The position numbers and the translations under genes were made by a program. Below are positions 8,777 to 17,239 of a stretch of DNA of 45,876 nt, in pieces. A model generated the notes under the pieces. The model worked only from the letters and a program-made list of their open reading frames with translations, was not told the DNA's origin and ran no database searches. The DNA comes from CAZADH01 sp964483805 (GTDB taxonomy: Bacteria; Muiribacteriota; Ozemobacteria; Ozemobacterales; Ozemobacteraceae), in the NCBI GenBank assembly GCA_964483805.1, contig CAZADH010000013.1:1-45876 (forward strand). Direction: 5' to 3'. How positions within the stretch are numbered: position 1 is the first letter of the stretch; each line of letters begins with the position of its first letter.

Positions 8777-9575
8777 ATGATACATACAACGACAACGCCC
8801 GAAGCCGTTTCTGCCCACGTGGCCGGCCAGGCGCCGCTCATCAAGGTCACCGGCCTGACCAAAACCTACCATCTCGACGGCATTTCGGTACCGGCCCTCA
8901 AGCACGTCGAGTTCACGGTGATGCCGGGCGAGTTCGTCGCCATCATGGGCGCCAGCGTCGACGCTGATGAACATCCTCGGCTGCCTCGACCGGCCCACGA
9001 GCGGGCACTACGAACTGGCCGGCGAGGATGTCAGCAAGATGGACCGCGATGCGCTGGCGAACATCCGCAATCGTCGCATCGGCTTTGTTTTTCAGGGGTT
9101 CAACCTGCTTTCCCGCACCTCGGCGATCGAGAACGTCGAACTGCCGCTGCTCTATGCGGGCGCCAACAGTTCCGCGCGACGGGAGCGCGCCCGCGCGGCG
9201 CTGGCGCAGGTCGGGCTCGCCGACCGCGAGCACCACCATCCCAACCAATTGTCGGGCGGCCAGCAACAACGCGTGGCCATCGCTCGCGCACTGGTCAACA
9301 GCCCGCCGATGATCCTCGCCGACGAGCCGACCGGCAACCTCGACACGCGCACGAGCATCGAGGTGATGGGCATCCTGCAGGATCTCAACCACCGCGGTAT
9401 TACGATCGTCTTGATCACCCACGAGAACGACATCTCGCAATTCGCCGGCCGCCGCATCGTGCTGCGCGACGGTCTGATTCTCAAAGACGAAGTCGTCCAG
9501 CGGCGCCTCGAAGCGGCCGCCGAACTGGCCAAACTGCCGCCCGCCGTCGATGCCACGGCCCCCATCGAACCATGA
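8777..9575 (+). pseudogene. MacB-type ABC ATPase, frameshifted with the P-loop deleted
   Basis: ATG 8777 opens a normal LolD/MacB-type ATPase (LIKVTGLTKTYHLDGISVPAL...GEFVAIMGAS). The frame then breaks near 8957, and the rest of the domain is intact in another frame from 8967: MNILGCLDRPTSGHYELAG, Q-loop GFVFQGFNLL, signature LSGGQQQRVAIARAL, Walker B MILADEPTGNLD and H-loop ITHEND. Between GAS and STLMN the family has G-S-G-K; here 36 expected nucleotides are 25, an 11-nt deletion that removes exactly the Walker A core and shifts the frame. As written the gene cannot make an active ATPase. It is either a real inactivating mutation or a base-calling or assembly error; the neighbouring genes look under selection, which favours error or a very recent event. 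The stop overlaps the permease start. Confidence 0.85.
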
Positions 9576-10795
9576 ATCTAGCCTCTGTCATCCGCCTGGC
9601 CATCAGTCAACTCGGCCGCAACAAGACGCGCAGTCTGCTCACCGCGCTCGGCATCATCATCGGCGTCGGCTCGGTCATCACCATGGTCAGCCTCGGCCAG
9701 GGTGCCAACAAGTCGGTGCAAGACCAGATCAGCGCCATGGGCACCAACCTCATCATGGTCATGCCCGGTTCCGCCAAGGGCGCGCACGGTGGTCCCGCCC
9801 AAGGAGCCGGCAGCATCATCACCATGAACGCCGACGATGCCGAGGCAATCGAAACGAACTGCCCGTCGGTGCGCCTGGCCTGCCCGGTGGTGCGTTCCAA
9901 CGCCCAGGTCATCTACTCGAGTCAGAACTGGCAAACCTCGATCATGGGCGTCGGCACAAGTTACCTGACCATCCGCACCTGGAACCTCGACCGCGGCCGG
10001 TTCTTCACCGACATCGAGACGCGCCAGGGCACCAAGGTCTGCGTGTTGGGCAAAACCGTGGCCGACAACCTGTTTGGCGACGTCGACCCGGTCGGCCGCA
10101 TCATCCGCATCCGCAAGATCCCGTTTCGCGTCGTCGGCCTGCTCGCCTCCCGCGGTCAGACCGGCATGGGCCAAGACCAGGACGACGTCATCCTGGCGCC
10201 GCTGGCCACTGTGCAAAAAAGAATGCTCGGTATTACATTTGTACACATGCTCATGGTCTCGGCCGCCGGCGACGACAAGGTAAACTCGGCCAAAGACGAG
10301 ATCCAGCCGTTGTTGCGTCACCGCCACCGTCTCAACGCCGCCGACGACGACGATTTCCACCTGCGCACCCAGGCCGACCTCTCGCAGATGGCCGGCCAGA
10401 CTCTTACCATCCTGTCGCTGCTGCTGTCGAGCGTCGCCGCCGTCTCGTTGATCGTCGGCGGCATCGGCATCATGAACATCATGCTGGTCTCGGTCACCGA
10501 GCGCACCCGCGAGATCGGCATCCGCATGGCCATCGGCGCGCGCGGCCGCGACATCCTCACCCAGTTCCTCGTCGAGGCGATGGTGCTCAGTTCGATCGGC
10601 GGTGTCGCCGGCATCCTGCTCGGCTCGGCCGGCGCCCACGCGGTCAGCCGCTTCGCCGGCTGGGAGCCGCTGGTCTCGACCACCGCCGTCGTCGTCGCCG
10701 TCCTGTTCTCGGCCGGTGTCGGCATCCTCTTCGGCCTGTATCCGGCCTGGAAGGCGAGCCGATTGGATCCGATCGAGGCGCTGCGGTTCGAGTAG
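9572..10795 (+). CDS. macB: MacB-type ABC transporter permease
   Basis: 407 residues. It has an N-terminal membrane segment (SLLTALGIIIGVGSVITMVSLG), a large MacB_PCD-type periplasmic domain, and three C-terminal membrane segments of the FtsX fold with the conserved EIGIRMAIGARGRDI coupling region and the terminal PAWKASRLDPIEALRFE. In E. coli MacB the ATPase and permease are fused; here they are split, as in many phyla. With the MacA-like and TolC-like proteins it would form a tripartite mechanotransmission pump for peptides, toxins or lipoproteins. ATG 9572 overlaps the ATPase stop (ATGA). A terminator follows. Confidence 0.9.
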   Translation: MNLASVIRLAISQLGRNKTRSLLTALGIIIGVGSVITMVSLGQGANKSVQDQISAMGTNLIMVMPGSAKGAHGGPAQGAGSIITMNADDAEAIETNCPSVRLACPVVRSNAQVIYSSQNWQTSIMGVGTSYLTIRTWNLDRGRFFTDIETRQGTKVCVLGKTVADNLFGDVDPVGRIIRIRKIPFRVVGLLASRGQTGMGQDQDDVILAPLATVQKRMLGITFVHMLMVSAAGDDKVNSAKDEIQPLLRHRHRLNAADDDDFHLRTQADLSQMAGQTLTILSLLLSSVAAVSLIVGGIGIMNIMLVSVTERTREIGIRMAIGARGRDILTQFLVEAMVLSSIGGVAGILLGSAGAHAVSRFAGWEPLVSTTAVVVAVLFSAGVGILFGLYPAWKASRLDPIEALRFE

Positions 10796-10856
10796 GGCCG
10801 GCGCGGCAGCAAACGCTCACTGCGCCATCCGTGGCGGGCGGGTCTTGGCGTTGCAG

Positions 10857-10888
10857 GCAGCCAGTCTCACTGACTGGCTGCGTTTCTT
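10857..10888 (+). terminator. Rho-independent terminator after the export operon
   Basis: A perfect 9-bp stem, GCAGCCAGT/ACTGGCTGC (10857-10865 and 10873-10881), with a 7-nt loop is followed by GTTTCTTTT. It closes the MFS-TolC-MacA-MacB operon. Confidence 0.75.
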
Positions 10889-10923
10889 TTCGTCGCTTTG
10901 CGCTCGCAAGATGATCCCCCATG

Positions 10924-10952
10924 TTGACCTCGGGTATCGGTTTCGCTACACT
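10924..10952 (+). promoter_or_regulatory. Sigma70-like promoter of the first giant lipoprotein
   Basis: TTGACC (10924-10929), a 17-nt spacer and TACACT (10947-10952), about 75 nt upstream of the start codon and directly after the operon terminator. Confidence 0.6.
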
Positions 10953-11029
10953 GACAGTGCTGACGGAAACCCGCTCGCCTGTCAGGCACCGGATTCACCT
11001 TGAATACACTCGGTCCGGGGAGGATCACC

Positions 11030-14000
11030 ATGGTCGGATGCCGACGTTTCGTTCTCATCACCCTTCTGTTGGTGGCCGTCGGCTTCGGCGGTTGCAGCTT
11101 CGTCAACGTTGATCGCACCGCCAACGAGGTGGCCAAGGTGGCCAACCCCAGCACCGCCGTCGGCAAGACGGCCGAGGTGCGCTTTTCGGTAAAACTCGAC
11201 GATCGCGAAGGCTTCGGCCTCGCCACCGCAGCGCAGCCCATCGCCGGCATTCGCACCAACAGCAAGGCCCCGGCGGAAGTCTCGTTTTCGCTATTGTCGA
11301 TCAACGTCGGCAACAGTGAGCAACGAACACTTCGTCTCGAACGCACGGTGCCCGTACAGGCTGACGGCTCGGCCCACTGCACCTTCACCGATGTGCCGGA
11401 ACTGCCGACGATCGGTGAGGTCAAGGTGGTCAACGGCACCATCGCCGGCTTTTCTGACTTTCACGGCGCCCTCGATCTGCAGTCTGGGGCCAACACGCTG
11501 GTCGTCAACCCGACCGGCTCGGGGATGACGCAAGACCTCGTCGCCAACGTCGTGCAGACCGTGGTGAACTCGGCCGACATGGTGCAGAACGCGCCGCGCA
11601 ATCTGACCGCCGTCGCCGAACAGGTGGTGCAGTCGGTCGACCGCACCCAGGAATCCGCCATCGTCCAGGCCACCAGCAAACTGGTCGAACAGGTCGCGCC
11701 CCCGACTTTCGTCAATCTCGAAACCAACGCCGATCGCCAGGTGATGGTGGGCATGAACCGTTCACAACAACTGTGGCATGTGAGCGCCGCCACGGTTTTG
11801 GCCACGGCGCCCGTCACCCCGGGTGAGGCCGGCAACATGCGCATCGATTCGGTCATTCGCGAGGGCCTCGACGGTTATGGTTATGTCGCCTGGCAGCATG
11901 CAAACCGAGCCGAATCAGCAATAACGCGTATTGACGCACGCACGGGCGCCCGCACCGGTTCGGTGGTCAACCCCGGGCGCATCTTGCGCACCGTGCTGCT
12001 CGCCGACGGTTCGATGTTTGTCGTCGCGCAAAACGACGAACTGGGCTGCCCGACGATCTTCGTCTGGAACGGCACCGGCGACCAGAACACGCGTGAGGCC
12101 GCCACGGCCGGATCGGTACGCAAGGCCGGCACCAGTGCCGGAGGCATCGCCTGGTTTCATGCGCTCCTCGGCGCGCAGTACACCGGCGGCGTGCAGCAGG
12201 TCACCGATCTGTCGGTGCAGACCAACGGCGAAATCTTCCTCGGCATGACCGACCCACTGATGGGTGACACGTATTATTACCGGGCCAACATCGTGCAGAT
12301 GAACTTCGACTATGCCGGACGGACCACCGGCCTGACCATGAATCCACCGATCCCGGGCGATACGCGCGTCACCCTGAGCTGGACCCAGGAAACCAACGAC
12401 CCCTGGTATCAGATCTCGTGGGGAACGACCAGCGCCGAGGCTGACAGTTTTCAGCGCAACATCATCGACACCCACGTGAACCGCTGCGACATCGGCGGTT
12501 TGACCAACAATCAAACGTATTACTTTTCGGTGCGCAAGACGATGCTCGACTTCAACGGTCGCCAGATCTACTCGCTGCAGACGTATCCACGCAGCGCCAC
12601 CCCGATTGCAGCGGCCAAGCCGCCGCCCAGCGATGTCAACGCCGTGGCCGGTTCGGGCACCGCGTATGTGTCCTGGACGGCTGTCCCCGGCGCTACCGGT
12701 TACTACATCCATTGGCGCGAGGGGACCGACGCCATCACTCCTCAATGCACCTGGTATGGCAAGTATCCCGTTTCGCCCGTGACCATCCCGACCACGCCTC
12801 CTTATTGGGTAAACGGGCGCACCTATTCGCTCGCCGTGCGTTGCACCTATCTGGGGCCGAACAATGTCGAGATGAGCTCCGACCTCTCCGCACCGGTCAC
12901 GGTGACTCCTCGCACAAATATTCCCGCCCCGGCCGCGCCGGGCGGTGTCAACGCGGTGGCCATCGAACGCGGCGTCACGCTCGACTGGACACCGGCCGCC
13001 GCCAATGTCGACAGTTACACGGTGCAGCGGTCGACGGGGTCTACGCTGCTGCCGGCGCAAACGGTCTCGTTCAGCGACGTAGCCCGCCCCTTCACCGACA
13101 CCAACCTCGTCGCCGGCACCCGATATTATTACCGTGTTGTCGCCATCGGCGGCGGCGGGCGCACCAACTCGACCATCGTCTCGGCCGTGCCCCTGACGCC
13201 GCAACCGATCCGGGTCACCGGCCTGCGCGCGGCCCAGATTCCCGGCATCTACGGCCTGGGCGCCCGCATCGATGTCCATGTCGAGTTCGCGCGGCCCGTA
13301 CGCGCTTCCGGAACACCAACGTTGCGACTCGAGACCGGGGCCAGCGACCGCGATGCCGTCTACGTTCCGCCGGCCAACGGCTTTGCCTCGAGCACGATGC
13401 GCTTTGTATTTACGGTCGATGCGGGCGACAGTTCCGCCGATCTCGACTGTGTGTCGGCGCAGGCACTTCTCCTCAACGGCGGGTCGATCCGCGATGTGCA
13501 AAACGATATCGACGTCGATCCGACCTTGCCTACCCCCGGCGCCCCCGGTTCGTTGGGCGCCAACAGCGCCATCGTCATCGATGGCGTGCCCCCGCAACTG
13601 CCGGCAATTCGCGGCAGCGCCATCACCAACAATCAGCAACCGACCTGGGATTGGGGCACTGGCGAAGCCGGGGTCTGGCAGTACAAATACGGCGACGCCG
13701 ACGTCGCCAACGGGGGCACACAGACGACAACGCCGGTCTTCACCCCAACCGCACAGCTATCCGACGGCACGCATACATTGTATGTTCGCGAACGCGACAC
13801 GGCCGGCAACTGGTCGGCGGTCAGTTCCTACTCGATCGTCATCGACACGGTGGCGCCGTCGGCGCCGGCGGTCGACGGCCTCAGCGCCACCAACGATCCG
13901 CGCCCGACCTGGACGTGGACGAGCGGCGGCGGCGGCAACGGCACGTTCCGCTACCGTCTCGACAACAGCGATCTGTCGACCGGGGCAACAGAGACCACGG

Positions 14001-17000
14001 CCGCCACGCTGCAACCGGCCGGTCCGCTGGCCGACGGCATGCATACGTTGTATGTCTCCGAGCGCGATACGGCCGGCAACTGGTCGCCGGCTGGCGCGAA
14101 GGCAATTCTCGTCGATACCCAGGTCAAGATCGCTGCCCTCACCGGCCAGCCGCCGAACCCGACCAACACCACCTCATGCGACCTCACCGTTGGCGGGACC
14201 GGGGTTACCCAGTACAAGTGGCGCCTCGACGGCGGCGCATGGAGCGCCCCCACGCCCGTCTCGACCCATGTCACCGCCGCCAGTCTCGGCGACGGCAGCC
14301 ACACCGTGGCCGTCATCGGTGGCGATGCCCTGGGCAACTGGCAGGCCGAAAACGCGGCCACCACCCACACCTGGACGATCGACACCGTCACGCCGATCGG
14401 CGCCATCGCCGCGGTCTCGCCCGATCCGCGCAACACCGCGGTCGGCGCCCTGGCCGTCACCTTCGGCAAACCGGTACAGAACCTCGACATCACCGATTTC
14501 ACCCTCACCCGCGACGGCGCGAACGTGCCGTTGAACGCCGGCATGTTCAGCGGCGCCGAGACGACCTGGTCGCTCGATCTGTCGTCGGTGACCACGCTGC
14601 CCGGCGCCTACGCGTTGACCTTGTCGCGTTCGAACATCACCGATTCGACCGGAAACCCGCTACAGAACGACGTTGTCCGCACGTTCACCGTCGACACCAC
14701 GCCATTGACGGTCACCGTTGCCACCGTGACCCCGTCGCTGCGCAACACCGTCGTCGGCGCACTGGCCATCACCTTCAACAAGAATGCATTGAACGTCGAC
14801 ATCACCGATTTCACCCTCACCCGCGACGGCACGTCGGTCACGCTGATCGCCGGGATGCTGAGCGGCAGCGGCCAGAACTGGTTCATCGACCTGTCGTCGG
14901 TAAGCGGCAGCAACGGTTCGTATCAATTGACCATGTTGCGCAGCAACATCACCGACGCCGCCGGCAACGGTTTTGCAGCCGACGTGACCCGCACCTGGAC
15001 CATGGACGTCACCGCCCCGCGCGCGACCATTGCGACCATCACCCCCGATCCGCGCAACGTCTCGGTCGGCAACGTGTCGATCGAGTTCTCCAAACCCGTG
15101 TTCGGGTTCGACATCGCCGACCTGTCGCTGACGCGCAACGCGGCCTCGGTCACCATTTCGGGACTCTCGCTGATCACCGATTCGGCGACGCAGTATCACC
15201 TCGATCTGTCGAGCGTCACCTCGACCGACGGCAACTACGTATTCCGCGTCAACGTCGGCGACATCCGCGATGCCGCCGGCAACGCTCTCTTCGCTACGGT
15301 GTCCGATGCCTGGACCATGGACACCACGCCACCGAATCCGCCCATCGTCACGGTCGCGGGGCAGTCGAAGAACCCGGTCCGGTGGTTCTTCACCTCGAAT
15401 GGTGGTGGCGGCGCCGGCGTTTTCCGTTATCGCCTCGACGACGACAACTTTGCCGCCGGCGCGTCTGAAACGATGGCGACGTCGATCGACTGGCCGCAAG
15501 ACTTCATGCACGGATCTTTACATACGTTGTATGCATCGGAGCGCGACGCGACAGGCAACTGGTCTGCGGCCGGGTCGGCGATGGTACAGATCGACCTGGT
15601 CCCCCCCGAACTCGAGTCGATGTCGCCGGGTTACGGGGCAACAAACGTCGACCCGAATGGCCTCGTACTGCTGGCGACGTTCACCGAAAATGTCTACTCG
15701 AGCACTTTTGACGCCGCCCTGCTAAGAAACTCCGGCGGAATGGGCTGGTACAGGCACTACATGGACTCGCCCGTGGGTGACGCCTATGCGGGCGGGTTTT
15801 CCGGTCGGATGCTGTGGACCGCCCCGGCCAACATCGACGATGCGCCCGGCGCATCGCTGAGCTTCACCTTCAACCCGGGCATCACGATCCATGATGCCGC
15901 GGGAAACAACTTCACCGGTTTCCAGAGCCAGGTACCGTCGTCGTGGACCTTCACGCTCCAAGCTCCGACCACCGTGCTGCGCGGCTCCGCTTACGCCGAT
16001 CATGTTCGCCGCGTGCGCACCGACAGCTCCGGCAACCACTTCGTGGTCGGCATCACCTACGGCGAACTCGATGGCGTGATGAATGCCGGCGGCAATGGCG
16101 ACATCTTCGTCAGCAAGTTTTCATCCGATTGGACCTTCCAGTGGACCAAGATCTACGGCACAACCGCGTACGATGAGGCGCTCGATGTCGCATTTTATGG
16201 GTCCGATCTGATCGTCGCGGGCATGACCGGCGGCGATCTCAACAGCCAGACCAACGCCGGCGGACGCGATGCCTTCGTGATGAGACTGGACGTGTCCGGC
16301 AACCACACCTGGACCCGATTGCTGGGCACCAGCGGCGAGGAAGCGGCGGTGGCAGTTGTTTGCGACGGCGGTGGGATCGTCGTCTTCGGTGACACCTCCG
16401 GCGACCTGAACGGCCAGACCAACAACGGCCAGGTCGATGTCTTTGTCGCTGGCCTCTCGGCGTTTGACGGAACACTCAACGTGACACTTCTCACCGGCAC
16501 GTCGGGCGACGATCACGTCTATGATGCCATCTACACGAGCAGCTATTACTACTTCGTTGGGTCGATCGGCGCCCAATATCAGTCACAAACTTTCAACGGC
16601 GGCTCCACCGATGCGTTTCAGGCCCGTTGCAACGGTTCACTGAGCATGATCGATCTGACCCCGTTTGGCGGGCCGGGCGACGATGCCTGCCGATGCCTGT
16701 GTGTGATGCCCAGTTACCCAACCAGCCCCTTCATGGCCGGCACCTGTGGTCGCACCATGGCCGGGACCAGCACCGAGAACTATTCGACCGATGACGATCT
16801 GAGCAACAACATCTGGGTCGCCCCGGTCGGCAACGGACAAGGGGGCTACGTCTGGGGCGACAACACGACCACCTGGCACGTCTCTGCCCTTACCTACGGC
16901 GAAAATCAAGACTTCTTCCTCGGTGGCTACCGCACCAACCCCATGCACGCCAATGCCCGTGACAACCTGGTCATTCGCTTCGATCCCACGAGCCAACCTC

Positions 17001-17200
17001 CTTACAACTACCATGGCAAGCCGGTCTGGCAGAAGACATTCGGCACGACCGTCGATGACGAAGTGCGCGGCCTGACGCACGAAGCCGACGGCGGCGTCCG
17101 AGGCATCGGTGCCACCCTCGGCAATCTCGACGGACAAACCAACCATGGCGACTACGACATTTCCATTTTCCGCTACAACCTCACCGGATCACGGCAATGA
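11030..17200 (+). CDS. Giant lipoprotein: shared N-module, FN3, Ig-like repeats, SBBP repeats
   Basis: About 2056 residues. ATG 11030 (GGGGAGG upstream) gives a lipoprotein signal peptide with Cys22 in GFGGC. Residues about 35-190 form a module shared with two other lipoproteins in the window (FHGALDL at 144-150). Next come a repeat region with propeller-like features (about 240-430), three FN3-like domains (about 435-725), a beta-sandwich domain common in surface proteins (about 730-860), several Ig-like repeats carrying the HTLY.[SR]ERD..GNW motif, three further Ig-like domains (LTRDG repeats, about 1120-1440), and C-terminal SBBP-type repeats ending in GELDGVMNAGGNGDIF-like units (about 1645-2055). 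The protein is probably outer-membrane anchored and displayed outside or in the periplasm, with a binding or scaffolding role. No catalytic motif is visible. Confidence 0.85.
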   Translation: MVGCRRFVLITLLLVAVGFGGCSFVNVDRTANEVAKVANPSTAVGKTAEVRFSVKLDDREGFGLATAAQPIAGIRTNSKAPAEVSFSLLSINVGNSEQRTLRLERTVPVQADGSAHCTFTDVPELPTIGEVKVVNGTIAGFSDFHGALDLQSGANTLVVNPTGSGMTQDLVANVVQTVVNSADMVQNAPRNLTAVAEQVVQSVDRTQESAIVQATSKLVEQVAPPTFVNLETNADRQVMVGMNRSQQLWHVSAATVLATAPVTPGEAGNMRIDSVIREGLDGYGYVAWQHANRAESAITRIDARTGARTGSVVNPGRILRTVLLADGSMFVVAQNDELGCPTIFVWNGTGDQNTREAATAGSVRKAGTSAGGIAWFHALLGAQYTGGVQQVTDLSVQTNGEIFLGMTDPLMGDTYYYRANIVQMNFDYAGRTTGLTMNPPIPGDTRVTLSWTQETNDPWYQISWGTTSAEADSFQRNIIDTHVNRCDIGGLTNNQTYYFSVRKTMLDFNGRQIYSLQTYPRSATPIAAAKPPPSDVNAVAGSGTAYVSWTAVPGATGYYIHWREGTDAITPQCTWYGKYPVSPVTIPTTPPYWVNGRTYSLAVRCTYLGPNNVEMSSDLSAPVTVTPRTNIPAPAAPGGVNAVAIERGVTLDWTPAAANVDSYTVQRSTGSTLLPAQTVSFSDVARPFTDTNLVAGTRYYYRVVAIGGGGRTNSTIVSAVPLTPQPIRVTGLRAAQIPGIYGLGARIDVHVEFARPVRASGTPTLRLETGASDRDAVYVPPANGFASSTMRFVFTVDAGDSSADLDCVSAQALLLNGGSIRDVQNDIDVDPTLPTPGAPGSLGANSAIVIDGVPPQLPAIRGSAITNNQQPTWDWGTGEAGVWQYKYGDADVANGGTQTTTPVFTPTAQLSDGTHTLYVRERDTAGNWSAVSSYSIVIDTVAPSAPAVDGLSATNDPRPTWTWTSGGGGNGTFRYRLDNSDLSTGATETTAATLQPAGPLADGMHTLYVSERDTAGNWSPAGAKAILVDTQVKIAALTGQPPNPTNTTSCDLTVGGTGVTQYKWRLDGGAWSAPTPVSTHVTAASLGDGSHTVAVIGGDALGNWQAENAATTHTWTIDTVTPIGAIAAVSPDPRNTAVGALAVTFGKPVQNLDITDFTLTRDGANVPLNAGMFSGAETTWSLDLSSVTTLPGAYALTLSRSNITDSTGNPLQNDVVRTFTVDTTPLTVTVATVTPSLRNTVVGALAITFNKNALNVDITDFTLTRDGTSVTLIAGMLSGSGQNWFIDLSSVSGSNGSYQLTMLRSNITDAAGNGFAADVTRTWTMDVTAPRATIATITPDPRNVSVGNVSIEFSKPVFGFDIADLSLTRNAASVTISGLSLITDSATQYHLDLSSVTSTDGNYVFRVNVGDIRDAAGNALFATVSDAWTMDTTPPNPPIVTVAGQSKNPVRWFFTSNGGGGAGVFRYRLDDDNFAAGASETMATSIDWPQDFMHGSLHTLYASERDATGNWSAAGSAMVQIDLVPPELESMSPGYGATNVDPNGLVLLATFTENVYSSTFDAALLRNSGGMGWYRHYMDSPVGDAYAGGFSGRMLWTAPANIDDAPGASLSFTFNPGITIHDAAGNNFTGFQSQVPSSWTFTLQAPTTVLRGSAYADHVRRVRTDSSGNHFVVGITYGELDGVMNAGGNGDIFVSKFSSDWTFQWTKIYGTTAYDEALDVAFYGSDLIVAGMTGGDLNSQTNAGGRDAFVMRLDVSGNHTWTRLLGTSGEEAAVAVVCDGGGIVVFGDTSGDLNGQTNNGQVDVFVAGLSAFDGTLNVTLLTGTSGDDHVYDAIYTSSYYYFVGSIGAQYQSQTFNGGSTDAFQARCNGSLSMIDLTPFGGPGDDACRCLCVMPSYPTSPFMAGTCGRTMAGTSTENYSTDDDLSNNIWVAPVGNGQGGYVWGDNTTTWHVSALTYGENQDFFLGGYRTNPMHANARDNLVIRFDPTSQPPYNYHGKPVWQKTFGTTVDDEVRGLTHEADGGVRGIGATLGNLDGQTNHGDYDISIFRYNLTGSRQ
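11921..11931. repeat. Near-match of the dispersed dyad (ATAACGCGTAT)
   Basis: One mismatch from ATAC-N3-GTAT, inside the first giant lipoprotein gene. Confidence 0.3.
13773..13783. repeat. Dispersed dyad ATAC-ATT-GTAT
   Basis: Exact copy in an Ig-like repeat. The HTLY codons are CAT ACA TTG TAT, although the GC-rich synonyms dominate the gene. Confidence 0.65.
14043..14053. repeat. Dispersed dyad ATAC-GTT-GTAT
   Basis: Exact copy at the equivalent position of the next Ig-like repeat (HTLY as CAT ACG TTG TAT). Confidence 0.65.
15522..15532. repeat. Dispersed dyad ATAC-GTT-GTAT
   Basis: Exact copy in a third, more diverged HTLY repeat of the same gene. Confidence 0.65.
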
Positions 17201-17239
17201 CTTTTCACCCTCTCGCCACAGTGATGAGGTAAATACATT

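Noticed and set aside
12712..15468. 918-codon alternative frame inside the first giant lipoprotein
   Set aside because: Arg/His-rich shadow of the GC-rich coding frame; the true frame has clear FN3 and Ig-like repeats.
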